Source: Kiritimatiellota bacterium B12222 (GTDB taxonomy: Bacteria > Verrucomicrobiota > Kiritimatiellia > SS1-B-03-39 > UBA6053). Taken from it: 64,000 nucleotides of DNA. The notes beneath the pieces were generated by a model that was not told the DNA's origin, did not search any database, and saw only the letters and a program-made list of their open reading frames with translations. The stretch lies in the NCBI GenBank assembly GCA_029719485.1, contig CP120722.1, positions 992,001-1,056,000 of the forward strand, given 5' to 3'. The translations under genes and the position numbers were made by a program. Shown piece after piece: positions 10,239-18,540 of the stretch; position 1 is the first letter of the stretch; the number at the start of each line of letters is the position of its first letter.

Positions 10239-10311
10239 GCCGGCAGAGGGATTCGAACCCCCGACCCATTGATTACAAATCAATTGCTCTGGCCAACTGA
10301 GCTATGCCGGC
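10238..10311 (-). tRNA. tRNA-Thr (anticodon UGU)
   Basis: On the minus strand the sequence folds as a complete cloverleaf. The acceptor stem is GCCGGCA/TGCCGGC, the D-arm begins TAGCTCAGTTGG, and the anticodon stem ATTGA/TCAAT encloses loop TTTGTAA (anticodon TGT). The T-arm contains GGTTCGAATCC. The discriminator base is U and no CCA is encoded. Its 3' end runs directly into the tandem repeat array, which copies its last 15 nt. Confidence 0.95.
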
Positions 10312-10432
10312 TACAGTGTGGGGGAGCTTATACAGGCCCATTTACATTTATCAAGTATTGGACGCAGGAAAATCTCAAAATCTACCCATGAAAGAACCTG
10401 ACATTTTTTTCTTCGCTGTGTACGGTTCCTTT

Positions 10433-11338
10433 ATGAAAATTATTTACGCCCTTTTGATTAGCGTCTTTTCTCTTTTCCAGGCCTTTGCTGTGGACCCTGT
10501 TTCGGTTACTGTATTGGGTGATCGGGTTAATTTGCGTAATGCGAATACGAATGACAGTGAAGTAGTGGGGCAGGCGAATTATGGTGACAAACTTCAGGCT
10601 GTTGCGATGGATGGCGACTGGGTGGAAGTGTTACCTCCTGAAGACATTGCGGTGTGGGTTTATTCACCCTTGTTGTTTGAAGATCAAGAAGTCCGCGCGC
10701 CTGAATTGAATATGCGTTCAGGTCCGGGAACTCAGTTTATTATTCTGGGCTCTCTTAAAAGAGGGGACAAGGTTACTGTGATTCAGGAAATGGAAGAATG
10801 GCGTAAAGTGGAAGCTCCGGAGAGTTTAACGGTGTGGATTAGCCGTAAATTTGTGCAGATTCCCGTTTCAGCTGAGTTGCCTGGTTCTGCGGGGGGGGAG
10901 GAAGTGGTTCCGGTCGTGACGCCGACCCCTACACCTATGCCCATGCCGACTCCGATTACCATTGTGGAAGTAAAGACCATTGAAAAAATTGTGGAAGTGG
11001 AAGTTCCGGTTCAGGTGACACCTACGCCTCAACCACAAGTGCAAGCACCTGAGGGATTAGATTTGGTGCCGTTAAAAGGTCAGGGTACACTTTCAAAACG
11101 CCGTGGCATCCTTCATGCCTACTTACTCGCGGGGTCGAGTCCGAGTCGATTTATGCTTTCACGGGTGGACAGCCAGGATAATCGAAAAACGATTTGTTAT
11201 CTGATTGGTAATGAAGAGTTGCTTAAATCTGCGACGGGTAAACTGGTTACGGTGAGTGGACATGACTTTTGGGTGACGGGTGAACGGTTACCGGTGACGG
11301 ACGTGGACAGCATTGAAATTATTTCGGAGCAACCTTAA
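10433..11338 (+). CDS. Exported protein with two SH3b domains
   Basis: I choose the ATG at 10433 because it begins a good signal peptide (MKIIYALLISVFSLFQAFA|V). The frame is open further upstream into the tRNA, which is not credible as coding. Two bacterial SH3 domains follow: the first begins VTVLGDRVNLRNANT, the second carries the typical ELNMRSGPGTQF core. Then comes a Pro/Thr-rich linker with alternating TP and MP, a VEVKTIEKIVEVEVPV segment, and a C-terminal domain of about 80 residues of unknown type. SH3b domains usually bind cell-wall peptides, so a periplasmic wall-associated role is likely. The stop overlaps the next start as TAATG, which implies coupling with the membrane protein downstream. 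Confidence 0.8.
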   Translation: MKIIYALLISVFSLFQAFAVDPVSVTVLGDRVNLRNANTNDSEVVGQANYGDKLQAVAMDGDWVEVLPPEDIAVWVYSPLLFEDQEVRAPELNMRSGPGTQFIILGSLKRGDKVTVIQEMEEWRKVEAPESLTVWISRKFVQIPVSAELPGSAGGEEVVPVVTPTPTPMPMPTPITIVEVKTIEKIVEVEVPVQVTPTPQPQVQAPEGLDLVPLKGQGTLSKRRGILHAYLLAGSSPSRFMLSRVDSQDNRKTICYLIGNEELLKSATGKLVTVSGHDFWVTGERLPVTDVDSIEIISEQP

Positions 11339-12918
11339 TGCGGAAATTTTTAAATATATTAGATCAAGCCCCCATGTTTTGGGTGGCGATCAGTTTGGGA
11401 TTTTTTGTGTTTGGGGTGAATCGGGTGTTGCCGGGGATTGAGTGGCATGCGGCTACTTCCGAGCAATCGGTTTTGGACCACAGTTTTATGCATAGTTTGC
11501 TTACGCAACAGTGGCAATATACTGCGATTCCTGAAATTCCTCAAACCTTTGGGGCACATGTGCTTCCTCAGTATTTAACTGCGGCACTATCGCTGGTGAC
11601 GGGGGATACGGTACGGGCGGGGATGTGGTTGAGTTTGGTAGGGATTACTCTCACGCTTTGTGGATTATATCCCTTGGCGCAACGTATTTTACCTTTGCGG
11701 GGATTTAGTGTGATTACCCTGGCAACGGCTGGTGCTTTGGGGGCGATGCAGTTTTCTTATTCTCCTGATCCGTCGGCGGCTTTGGGCATGGCCTGTGTGG
11801 TATGGGGGATGGTGTTTTTTCTGACTTCACTGACGAAGCACAAACCTCACGATGTATTTATGTCGGGCTTTTTATTTGGTTTGGCGGGATATATTCGCAT
11901 TGAGCTGAGTATGATGTGGGTCTTTTTGGCATTGTACTTAATTTGTTTGGCGCTGTTTCAGCCTAAAAAGTACAAACACGGGATGTCTTATGTGTCGATG
12001 GCCATAGGTGGATTGGTGATGGTATTGTTGGTGTTATGGCCATTACTTCATCGCAATTTACAGCTTTCGGGCTCTCCTATTTTACCCGGTTTTGATTCAG
12101 AAATGGTGTTGGGGGCCCCTTCTCTTTCAGGTCAGGCTCCTCCTACGGCGTTTATTGCTCGGATTTTTCAAGGGGTGAGTTTGTTGCTGTTCAGTCATCG
12201 GGGCCCTGGTATTTTTGCAGGTTTGTTGTGGCCCCTGGGTATTTTGATTTGTTTGTTTATGGGGCGTCATAAACAAATTCCTTATTTCTGGTTGCCGGTG
12301 GTGCTGGGGATGCTGGTGTGTTTGAGTGCTTTAAGTTATGTGACGGGACTTCAAAGTTTTCGTGAGTGTTTGTTGATTCTCACGCCCTTGTTATTTCCTT
12401 TTGCGGTTTTGCCGGTGGCATATGCCATTCACACCTGGATGCAGTCTGATTATCATAACGAGAACAAGTGTCGTCAATTGTGGATGCTGTGTGGCTTGGG
12501 CTTGTTTGTTTTAATTCAGTTTCCCCATTTTTTCAGGAAGGGCACGGCTGGAAATGTGGAGCAGGAAAGCAAACGAACGGTTTTGATCAGCGAGTTTGGT
12601 ACGATCGCCCCGCATATTGCCGACCGTATGTTGTTGAGTGATATGCCGGGATCTTTTTTGACGGCTGGTAAATCCAATGTGATTGGCGTGCATGGTGAAA
12701 CGGATTGGCAAATTTTGGGGGCGAAGTATGCCAATGGCGATTTTGAGCCCGAAAAGTTGTTGGCGTATATGCAGGAGAGAGAGGTCGGGATGATTCACTT
12801 GTCCCAAGTGGATGATCCCCTGATTGATTTATTAACGGCGAGTGAAGGTGCGCCTCAGTTCACTCCCATCAATCGTTTCAGTCCTCCGCATCGCGTATTT
12901 CGCGTCGATTGGCTCTAA
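11338..12918 (+). CDS. Polytopic membrane protein resembling GT-C glycosyltransferases
   Basis: A 526-aa protein with about ten TM segments, followed by a soluble C-terminal domain of about 120 residues. The first hydrophobic segment is followed by an extracytoplasmic stretch with acidic residues, as in lipid-linked-sugar (GT-C/GT39-like) transferases, but I cannot point to a certain catalytic Asp-Glu pair. The start overlaps the previous stop by one base. Its 3' end overlaps the convergent tadA gene by 41 bp. The family call is tentative. Confidence 0.65.
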   Translation: MRKFLNILDQAPMFWVAISLGFFVFGVNRVLPGIEWHAATSEQSVLDHSFMHSLLTQQWQYTAIPEIPQTFGAHVLPQYLTAALSLVTGDTVRAGMWLSLVGITLTLCGLYPLAQRILPLRGFSVITLATAGALGAMQFSYSPDPSAALGMACVVWGMVFFLTSLTKHKPHDVFMSGFLFGLAGYIRIELSMMWVFLALYLICLALFQPKKYKHGMSYVSMAIGGLVMVLLVLWPLLHRNLQLSGSPILPGFDSEMVLGAPSLSGQAPPTAFIARIFQGVSLLLFSHRGPGIFAGLLWPLGILICLFMGRHKQIPYFWLPVVLGMLVCLSALSYVTGLQSFRECLLILTPLLFPFAVLPVAYAIHTWMQSDYHNENKCRQLWMLCGLGLFVLIQFPHFFRKGTAGNVEQESKRTVLISEFGTIAPHIADRMLLSDMPGSFLTAGKSNVIGVHGETDWQILGAKYANGDFEPEKLLAYMQEREVGMIHLSQVDDPLIDLLTASEGAPQFTPINRFSPPHRVFRVDWL

Positions 12919-13360
12919 GTCCGCGAAAAAATCCGACCAAATGCTCTTTGCATTCTTCTTCAAGGATGCCGGGGATGCATTCGACCCGATGTACGAGGGA
13001 AGGGGAGTTGAGAATGTGGAAGACGCTTTCCCCGCCTCTTGCGGGATCGGAGACGCCCCACACGACTTTAGCGATACGGCTAAACACAATTGCACCTGCG
13101 CACATGGGGCAGGGTTCTTTGGTGACGTAGAGGGTGCATCCTTCCAGTCGCCAATTTCCGGTGGCTTGGCAGGCTTGGGTGATGGCCAAGACTTCGGCAT
13201 GAGCGGTGGCATCTTGAAGCATTTCCACTTGGTTGAAAGATTTGCCAATGATGCCTTTTTCGGGATGAACGATCATGGCCCCGATGGGGACTTCGCCTTC
13301 CTCGGCGGCGTTTTGACATTCGCGGATGGCCATCCGCATGTACATGGTATCGAAGTCCAT
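12878..13360 (-). CDS. tadA: tRNA-specific adenosine deaminase (TadA)
   Basis: A 160-aa zinc-dependent deaminase of the CDA fold. The zinc and catalytic residues are all present: His54-Ala-Glu56 in ATAHAE, and Cys84/Cys87 in EPCPMC. Length and the VPIGA segment fit TadA, which converts the wobble adenosine of tRNA-Arg(ACG) to inosine. The C-terminus reads through the end of the convergent gene for 41 bp. It lies 5 bp after the upstream phosphatase gene on the same strand, suggesting a two-gene transcript. Confidence 0.9.
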   Translation of the reverse strand: MDFDTMYMRMAIRECQNAAEEGEVPIGAMIVHPEKGIIGKSFNQVEMLQDATAHAEVLAITQACQATGNWRLEGCTLYVTKEPCPMCAGAIVFSRIAKVVWGVSDPARGGESVFHILNSPSLVHRVECIPGILEEECKEHLVGFFRGLRANRREIRDAED

Positions 13361-13365
13361 GAGCG

Positions 13366-14346
13366 TTAAGAATTCGGTTTTTCAGGCATATGCACCAAAA
13401 GGGCCGCCAGAGCCGGGTGGTGCAAGGTCCCATTTGACGCGATCACTCCCCGATTATTTTTCAAGGTTTCGCCCTGACTGAAATCGAGGGCTTTGCCATT
13501 GAGGTCGGTGACGCGTCCTCCGGCGGCTTCGATGACGGCCAAGCCGGCGGCGTGGTCCCAAATTTTTTCGCGGTAGCCTTTTTTAACGGGTAGGCGTAAA
13601 TAGAGTCCTGCGGCCCCACTGGCCACGGCTGCGTATTTGGCTTGGGAATCCATACGCAAAACGTCGGAAGAAATGCCGAGGTCTTTGATGACCAATTCGG
13701 ATAAGTTGTGGGCGGTGTGGGCGCTTTCCACGGATTCGCAGAGTTTGGAGTCGGTGGAATTTAATTTTGAGCTGGTTTGCAGACGGCGTGGGGCGGAGGA
13801 TTCGCTGGTCCAAAATTGACCGGGAATGCCTTCACCTCCGCTAAAGACCACCCCGGTGACGCCTTCGATCCACTGGTAACGGGGGCAGCCGAGGATGCCG
13901 AGGGTGGGTTGACCTTTTTCGATTAAGGCGAGGGCGACTGCATATTGCCCCCCCCGCAGGAAGCCCTTGGTGCCGTCGATGGGGTCGAGGGTCCAAAAGG
14001 TTCCGTTTCCGCCTGGGTGATTGCCACAATCGAGCAAGTCAAGCAAGGTGTCTGCGTTGACTTCAGGGCAGAAACGTTGGGTGAAAGAGGCGATTCGGGA
14101 AATAAGTTCGGGTTCATTTCGCAAGTCTTCCGCGCCTTCTTCGGCTACGATCCCGACATCCGGGGTGAGGGATTTGAGTCGATGAAGGATCAGTGCTTGG
14201 CTGGCATAATCGGCAATGGTCACCGGAGAACGGTCAGATTTGGTTTGAGAATCACTGTCCAAAAGTTCGGAAGCGATGGCCTCACAGCAGCGGGATGCTT
14301 CCCATACAGCTATTAACGCGGGTTTTAACAAATCGGTATTTTTCAT
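13366..14346 (-). CDS. 3'(2'),5'-bisphosphate nucleotidase / inositol monophosphatase family (CysQ/Hal2-like)
   Basis: The metal-binding motifs of the lithium-sensitive phosphatase family are present: AEEG near residue 68-71, DPIDGTKGF at 121-129, and WDHAAG in the C-terminal part. With the WTLDPIDGTKGF spelling and the long insertion before it, the protein resembles Hal2/SAL1-type enzymes that hydrolyse PAP to AMP during sulfate assimilation. The frame opens at 14397, but I choose the ATG at 14346 (326 aa). A GAGG lies 8 nt upstream of it, and no ribosome binding site precedes the longer start. Confidence 0.85.
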   Translation of the reverse strand: MKNTDLLKPALIAVWEASRCCEAIASELLDSDSQTKSDRSPVTIADYASQALILHRLKSLTPDVGIVAEEGAEDLRNEPELISRIASFTQRFCPEVNADTLLDLLDCGNHPGGNGTFWTLDPIDGTKGFLRGGQYAVALALIEKGQPTLGILGCPRYQWIEGVTGVVFSGGEGIPGQFWTSESSAPRRLQTSSKLNSTDSKLCESVESAHTAHNLSELVIKDLGISSDVLRMDSQAKYAAVASGAAGLYLRLPVKKGYREKIWDHAAGLAVIEAAGGRVTDLNGKALDFSQGETLKNNRGVIASNGTLHHPALAALLVHMPEKPNS

Positions 14347-14444
14347 AAAAGAGGCCTCAATTGGACTAGGTTGCCATTGCCAAGCAGGAATCGACATAGT
14401 AAGACTAGCTCACACTGGCAACCTCAATCAGGAAAGTAATCATT

Positions 14445-15158
14445 GTGAACTCTGCTCAACTTAAGTCTCTATTGACCCTCCAACAAAAAGATTTGACCCT
14501 GATTCAATTGAAGAAGGAAGCCCTTGGCATTCCGAAAAGACAAGAATCGTTAGAGTCAAATGCCCTTGCAGCGCAACAAGCTGCGAAGAAAGCACAGGAT
14601 GAAGTTCATGCCTGTGAAAATGCCATCAAACAGGTGGAATTAGAAGTTGAAAGCAGTAAACAGCAGATCAACAAGTATAAAACCCAGCAGATGGAAGCGC
14701 GTACCAACGAAGAGTACAAAGCGTTTGAAAAAGAAATTGCCAACATGGGAACCAAGATTGAGGAGTTAGAAGATAAAGAATTATTGGAGATGACGCGATT
14801 GGACGAGTTGAAAGCGGCGTGGGTGCAGGCGCAGAAGCTTGAGAAAATTGCCAATGAGAAGGTGGCTTCAGATGTGCAGGAGCTTGAAGAGCGCTTGGCG
14901 GTGATTCGGAGTACCTTTGCAGATATCAAATCCGGTCGGGAAGATTTGGTGGCCAAAGTTGAAAAAGAAATTTTTGATCGATACATGCAATTATTGAATA
15001 AAAATCAGAATGCGGTGATGGTTCCTGTACGTCAAGAGTGCTGTAGTGGCTGTCACATGAAACTGACGCCTCAGATCTTGCACGACGCGCATTCTCAGCA
15101 AAAATGGACTCAATGTACCTTTTGTGGGCGTTTGTTATTTGATGATGGAGAAGGGTAA
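14445..15158 (+). CDS. Coiled-coil protein with C-terminal C4 zinc ribbon
   Basis: A 237-aa protein. The first 190 residues are almost entirely charged helix (E/K/Q-rich, heptad-like), followed by a zinc ribbon with Cys200-x2-Cys203 and Cys224-x2-Cys227. This is the CT398/HP0958-like architecture, found in many bacteria and implicated in nucleic-acid or secretion-chaperone roles. The start is GTG, with CAGGAAAG about 8 nt upstream. Its promoter region is shared with the divergent bisphosphate nucleotidase gene. Confidence 0.85.
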   Translation: MNSAQLKSLLTLQQKDLTLIQLKKEALGIPKRQESLESNALAAQQAAKKAQDEVHACENAIKQVELEVESSKQQINKYKTQQMEARTNEEYKAFEKEIANMGTKIEELEDKELLEMTRLDELKAAWVQAQKLEKIANEKVASDVQELEERLAVIRSTFADIKSGREDLVAKVEKEIFDRYMQLLNKNQNAVMVPVRQECCSGCHMKLTPQILHDAHSQQKWTQCTFCGRLLFDDGEG

Positions 15159-15226
15159 CTTGAGGGGGATTAAAAAAAGTAGCGTGTATTCGTGTAAGAA
15201 AATGTGAACGCAAACGCCAAAGTGAT

Positions 15227-16033
15227 ATGAAGAATGACTCTATTGATATTTTAGCTCAGTTACTTGCAGCCGAAGAACACTCCCATTTAAAAGATCGGGA
15301 AGGGTATTCAGAGCTGACGCGTGCATTGGAAGACTCTGTTGAATTGCAGGCGGAATTTACCGAAGCGAAAGCTTTTTTAGAAAAGTATCCGGTGCTTACT
15401 CAGATTGCGGGCCTTCCGCAGGAGAGTCGTGAGCGCATCGAAAAGGTATTGCGGGCTGAAATGGCGAAGCAACCCGAGGGCAAAGTGATTCAGGTGAATA
15501 GTTGGGGTATGCGGAAACAATTTGCGTGGGCGGCGGTTTTGGCGCTCTTACTTGCAGGGATTTCAGTGATTTCGTCGACGATTATTCAGAACAATGATCG
15601 CGTTGTGCAGGAAGTTTATGCGAAGGCGACGCCTACACCTCATGAGCTTTTCCTTGAATATGCGGGTCAATTGGCTGAAGGGCCGATGCCCTTGGAAAAT
15701 AGAGCGCGGAGCACCACGCAGTTGGTTTCGTGGTTAGCTGACCGTGGGGCTGGGCCTATTGAAATGCCGTCTTCACTTGCGGAGAGAGATGGAATGGGCT
15801 GTGCGTATTTGGATGGGCCCCAAGGGAAAGTGTCGTTGATCTGTTTCAATACCGAAAATGGTATGGTGCATTTATTTGTGTCAGACGCGGAAGCGTTGCA
15901 AATGAGTGGGACGAAAGCTCCTCAAAAAATGATGGTGAATGATCGCGAAGCGATGGAATGGCATGATGAAGCGAATGCTTATCTGCTGATCACCCATGAA
16001 AAAGACCAGAAACTGCCTGAAGTCTTTTTGTAA
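15227..16033 (+). CDS. Single-pass membrane protein with anti-sigma-factor-like layout, unknown function
   Basis: A 268-aa protein. There is an acidic N-terminal cytoplasmic helical region (1-94), one TM segment (about 99-120), and a C-terminal extracytoplasmic domain of about 140 residues. The topology resembles transmembrane anti-sigma factors, but no zinc-binding HxxxCxxC motif is present and no sigma-factor gene lies next to it, so I do not assign that role. Confidence 0.65.
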   Translation: MKNDSIDILAQLLAAEEHSHLKDREGYSELTRALEDSVELQAEFTEAKAFLEKYPVLTQIAGLPQESRERIEKVLRAEMAKQPEGKVIQVNSWGMRKQFAWAAVLALLLAGISVISSTIIQNNDRVVQEVYAKATPTPHELFLEYAGQLAEGPMPLENRARSTTQLVSWLADRGAGPIEMPSSLAERDGMGCAYLDGPQGKVSLICFNTENGMVHLFVSDAEALQMSGTKAPQKMMVNDREAMEWHDEANAYLLITHEKDQKLPEVFL

Positions 16034-16062
16034 GCGGCTTGGTTGCGTCAATCGTCATTCTG

Positions 16063-16175
16063 GTCAGTAGTCACTTGTCAGTGGTCAGTGGTCATTTGTC
16101 AGTGGTTATTAGTTAGTTGACCTGTGTTGCGGGGGACGTAGTGTCTCCATGACAAATGACAAATGACAAATGATG
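16063..16175. repeat. Short GTCAGTG / ATGACAA repeat cluster between convergent genes
   Basis: The left arm has variants of GTCA(G/T)TGGTCA and GTCATTTGTCA. The right arm (16149-16175) has three ATGACAA heptamers in tandem. The arms are partly reverse-complementary (CATTTGTCA against TGACAAATG), so the transcript can fold. It may act as terminator for both neighbours or be a simple-sequence expansion. Confidence 0.6.
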
Positions 16176-16197
16176 ATTGGATCTGACTTCGATCCTC

Positions 16198-16914
16198 TTA
16201 AATCGGCTTTTGTCCGGGGATGCCGACGGCGCGGGGATATTTATCCATGGTGGGCCGGCGTTTTTTGAACCACAACAATTGACCGCCGCCGGGTTGTTCC
16301 TGTTTGCGCATGAGTTTTACGGATAATCTTTCGATGGCGCGACGGGATTCTTTTAATTCCTTATCGGCCTGTTCGCCTTTCATGGCAGCAAAGAAACCGT
16401 GTACTTTTAGAAAGGGAATGCAGTATTCGAGAAGCACGGGTAAACGAGCGACGGCCCGGGCGGTGACCAAATTATAGCTTTCACGATGTTCGGGCAGGTG
16501 GGCCAAAACTTCTGCGCGCTCGGAGAGGGCGATCACGTTAGGTAAGGCTAATTCAGAGGCGACTTCATTTAAAAAGCGCACTTTTTTGGCCACAGAATCG
16601 ACCAGGGTCCATTGCATATCTGGACGCATGATGGCCAGGGGAATGCCGGGAAAGCCACCGCCACTGCCTAAATCCAAGGCGCGTTGATCTGGATCGGCCT
16701 TTAATTCGGATAAAAGGAGGAGCGAATCAAAGATGTGCCGCATCCAAACGGCTTCATCTTCGCGGACGGCGGTGAGGTTCATATGTTGGTTCACTTCCAT
16801 CAATTTGGTGACATATTTTTGCAACAAAAGGAGGCGATCTTCTGGTAGAACAATTTCTTGTTCCTTACAGCTTTGAATAAAAATTTCTGGAATCGGTTTC
16901 ATTAAAGTAGGCAT
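16198..16914 (-). CDS. rsmG: 16S rRNA (guanine-N7)-methyltransferase RsmG
   Basis: A 238-aa class I SAM-dependent methyltransferase. The signature ALDLGSGGGFPGIPLAI (SAM-binding loop) is near residues 94-110, with the conserved MNLTAVR element before it and VTARAVARLP after it, as in GidB/RsmG. The enzyme methylates the 530-loop guanosine of 16S rRNA. A second Met four codons in (16902) is an alternative start. It is not accompanied by the usual gidA/parAB neighbours here. Confidence 0.9.
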   Translation of the reverse strand: MPTLMKPIPEIFIQSCKEQEIVLPEDRLLLLQKYVTKLMEVNQHMNLTAVREDEAVWMRHIFDSLLLLSELKADPDQRALDLGSGGGFPGIPLAIMRPDMQWTLVDSVAKKVRFLNEVASELALPNVIALSERAEVLAHLPEHRESYNLVTARAVARLPVLLEYCIPFLKVHGFFAAMKGEQADKELKESRRAIERLSVKLMRKQEQPGGGQLLWFKKRRPTMDKYPRAVGIPGQKPI

Positions 16915-17105
16915 CTATCTGTAAATATGGATGGATGCAACGCCTCAGGCATGTGAAATATAGGGATGGAAGGGTGTGAATATTCAGGTGTGGAATGAAA
17001 GAAAGTCGGTTGACAGGCTCCTGTTTATTAGTGTAGCTTAAACTATAAACCTGCATTCGCCTTGAGAATATAGGTGTTCAACTGAAGAATAACCGGAGAC
17101 AATTT

Positions 17106-17822
17106 ATGAAAATGAAACAAACCCAAAAGAAAGGTTTCACCCTGATCGAGATGCTCGTGGTGATTGCCATTATCGCGCTGTTGGCGGCCATCTTGGTCCC
17201 TGCGGTGACCCGCGCACTGGAAAGTGCTAACCGTACCAAGCTTATTGCAAACGGTACGGGTGTTTATAAAGCTGTTTTCGCAGAAATTGCGGACGTACAA
17301 GCTTCTCTCTATGGTGGAAGTACGGTTGCTCTTCCGTTGAGCTCAACCAACACTTTGGACGCTAACTTGCAGTTCGACAACAGTAACGAGTATTTCGTTT
17401 ACTTGGTGACGAACGACATTTTGAGTGTGAACTGGAGCTATTTTGCGGGCAATAAGATTCCTGCCGCTGCAGGAAAATATGACACAGATGATGCGACATC
17501 GGTAAATGTATTCACACGTAGCAGTAATGTATGGATTGCCACTGCTGATTTGGGTGTGGATGATACGGGTGCGCCTTTCTTGATTACTCGTAACTTGGGT
17601 AATCCTCCTAACTTGACCTCCGATGGTACTATTACCGCTTTGAATGCAACATACTCTGGTGAAGCTGCTCCTGAAGTGGGTGGTGCTCCTTATGATGACC
17701 GTGCATTGGTGGTTATTCGTATTGGTGGATCTGGTGAAGCGATGCTGGGTAAAAACATCAAATGGAAAAACTTGAATCCTGGTAAAGAGAACAATCCGCT
17801 TCTCCAACCTGGAAATCCCTAA
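17106..17822 (+). CDS. Type IV pilin-like / type II secretion pseudopilin
   Basis: A 238-aa protein with a class III prepilin leader: MKMKQTQKKG|FTLIEML. Cleavage falls after Gly10, with Phe11 as mature N-terminus and Glu15 at mature position 5, followed by a 20-residue hydrophobic helix. The rest is a globular domain rich in N, T, G and V. Proteins like this are the major or minor subunits of type IV pili or T2SS pseudopili. The pilMNOPQ-type operon at 23 kb could assemble it, although the two loci are separated by about 5 kb. CCGGAGA precedes the start and a strong terminator follows the stop. Confidence 0.88.
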   Translation: MKMKQTQKKGFTLIEMLVVIAIIALLAAILVPAVTRALESANRTKLIANGTGVYKAVFAEIADVQASLYGGSTVALPLSSTNTLDANLQFDNSNEYFVYLVTNDILSVNWSYFAGNKIPAAAGKYDTDDATSVNVFTRSSNVWIATADLGVDDTGAPFLITRNLGNPPNLTSDGTITALNATYSGEAAPEVGGAPYDDRALVVIRIGGSGEAMLGKNIKWKNLNPGKENNPLLQPGNP

Positions 17823-17846
17823 GCCTTAAACTGTTTAGTTCTACTA

Positions 17847-17877
17847 AAACTCCCCGAGCTTTTCGGGGAGTTTTTTT
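17847..17877 (+). terminator. Rho-independent terminator after pseudopilin gene
   Basis: Nine-base-pair stem ACTCCCCGA/TCGGGGAGT followed by seven T, 25 bp after the stop codon. Confidence 0.92.
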
Positions 17878-17966
17878 GTGTCGACATTGGGTAGAGCAAA
17901 CAAAGGCGAAGGGGGGGGCGTGGCTATCGGCCGATGGTGCGGAGGTGATTGATGGGCAGGGGTGTT

Positions 17967-18527
17967 TTAGTTTAAGCTGGGGTTTAGAGGGAAATAGTTT
18001 CGAAGGGTTTGCCAGCGGTAGTCGCCGCGAGAGAGGAGTTCCCAATAGGCGGGGGTGGGATCGTTGGAGACCATGAGGTTGTCTGGAGCGGTCCATAACC
18101 AATCTTGTTGATGGAGTTCGGCTTCAAGTTGACCTGCGGACCAGCCGGCATGTCCCATGAATGCTCGCAATACGGCGTGGGGGTGATCGATCATTTCTAA
18201 GATGCGTTCGCGGTCGGGGTTGAGCTCGCAGCTGAACAAATGGCTGTGGGGATCGCAGTGAAAGAGGGTGATGAGAAAGTGCTGATCTTGAACGGGTCCT
18301 CCGTAATACACGGGGAGGTTTTTGAAAGCTGCCGGGAGGTCGGAGGCGTGGAGCAGTTGGCCAAGGGTTTGCCCGCTGGGTCGATTGAGAATGAGGCCTA
18401 ATGATCCTGCTTCCTCATGGGTATGTAAAAACACGATGGTTTGTCCAAATAAGTTGGGAGGCATGTGGGGATGGGCAATGAGCACATCACCAGATTGAGG
18501 TGTGGAGGCGTGAGTTGAGTCTTTCAT
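17967..18527 (-). CDS. yqgE: YqgE/AlgH family protein (UPF0301)
   Basis: A 186-aa protein with the family hallmarks: F..TVVFL-like QTIVFLHTHEEAGSLGLILNRP near the N-terminus, then YYGGPV, and FMGHAGWSAGQLEAEL in the middle. The molecular role of the family is not established; in other bacteria it lies next to yqgF. Here it is divergent from aguB with only 13 bp between the starts, so the two must share a promoter region. Confidence 0.9.
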   Translation of the reverse strand: MKDSTHASTPQSGDVLIAHPHMPPNLFGQTIVFLHTHEEAGSLGLILNRPSGQTLGQLLHASDLPAAFKNLPVYYGGPVQDQHFLITLFHCDPHSHLFSCELNPDRERILEMIDHPHAVLRAFMGHAGWSAGQLEAELHQQDWLWTAPDNLMVSNDPTPAYWELLSRGDYRWQTLRNYFPLNPSLN

Positions 18528-18540
18528 TGGCTATGCAGGT

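Noticed and set aside
9526-10391. Several overlapping ORFs of 70-135 codons on both strands in the tRNA-Thr region
   Set aside because: They are the same frames repeated in each unit and read through tRNA and hairpin sequence. Translations such as GAGRGIRTPDP are known artefacts of antisense tRNA.
12842-13369. 175-codon plus-strand ORF
   Set aside because: Antisense to tadA, whose zinc-binding motifs are complete.
15227-16033. Anti-sigma factor call for the single-pass membrane protein
   Set aside because: The topology fits, but there is no zinc-binding anti-sigma motif and no sigma factor gene beside it.
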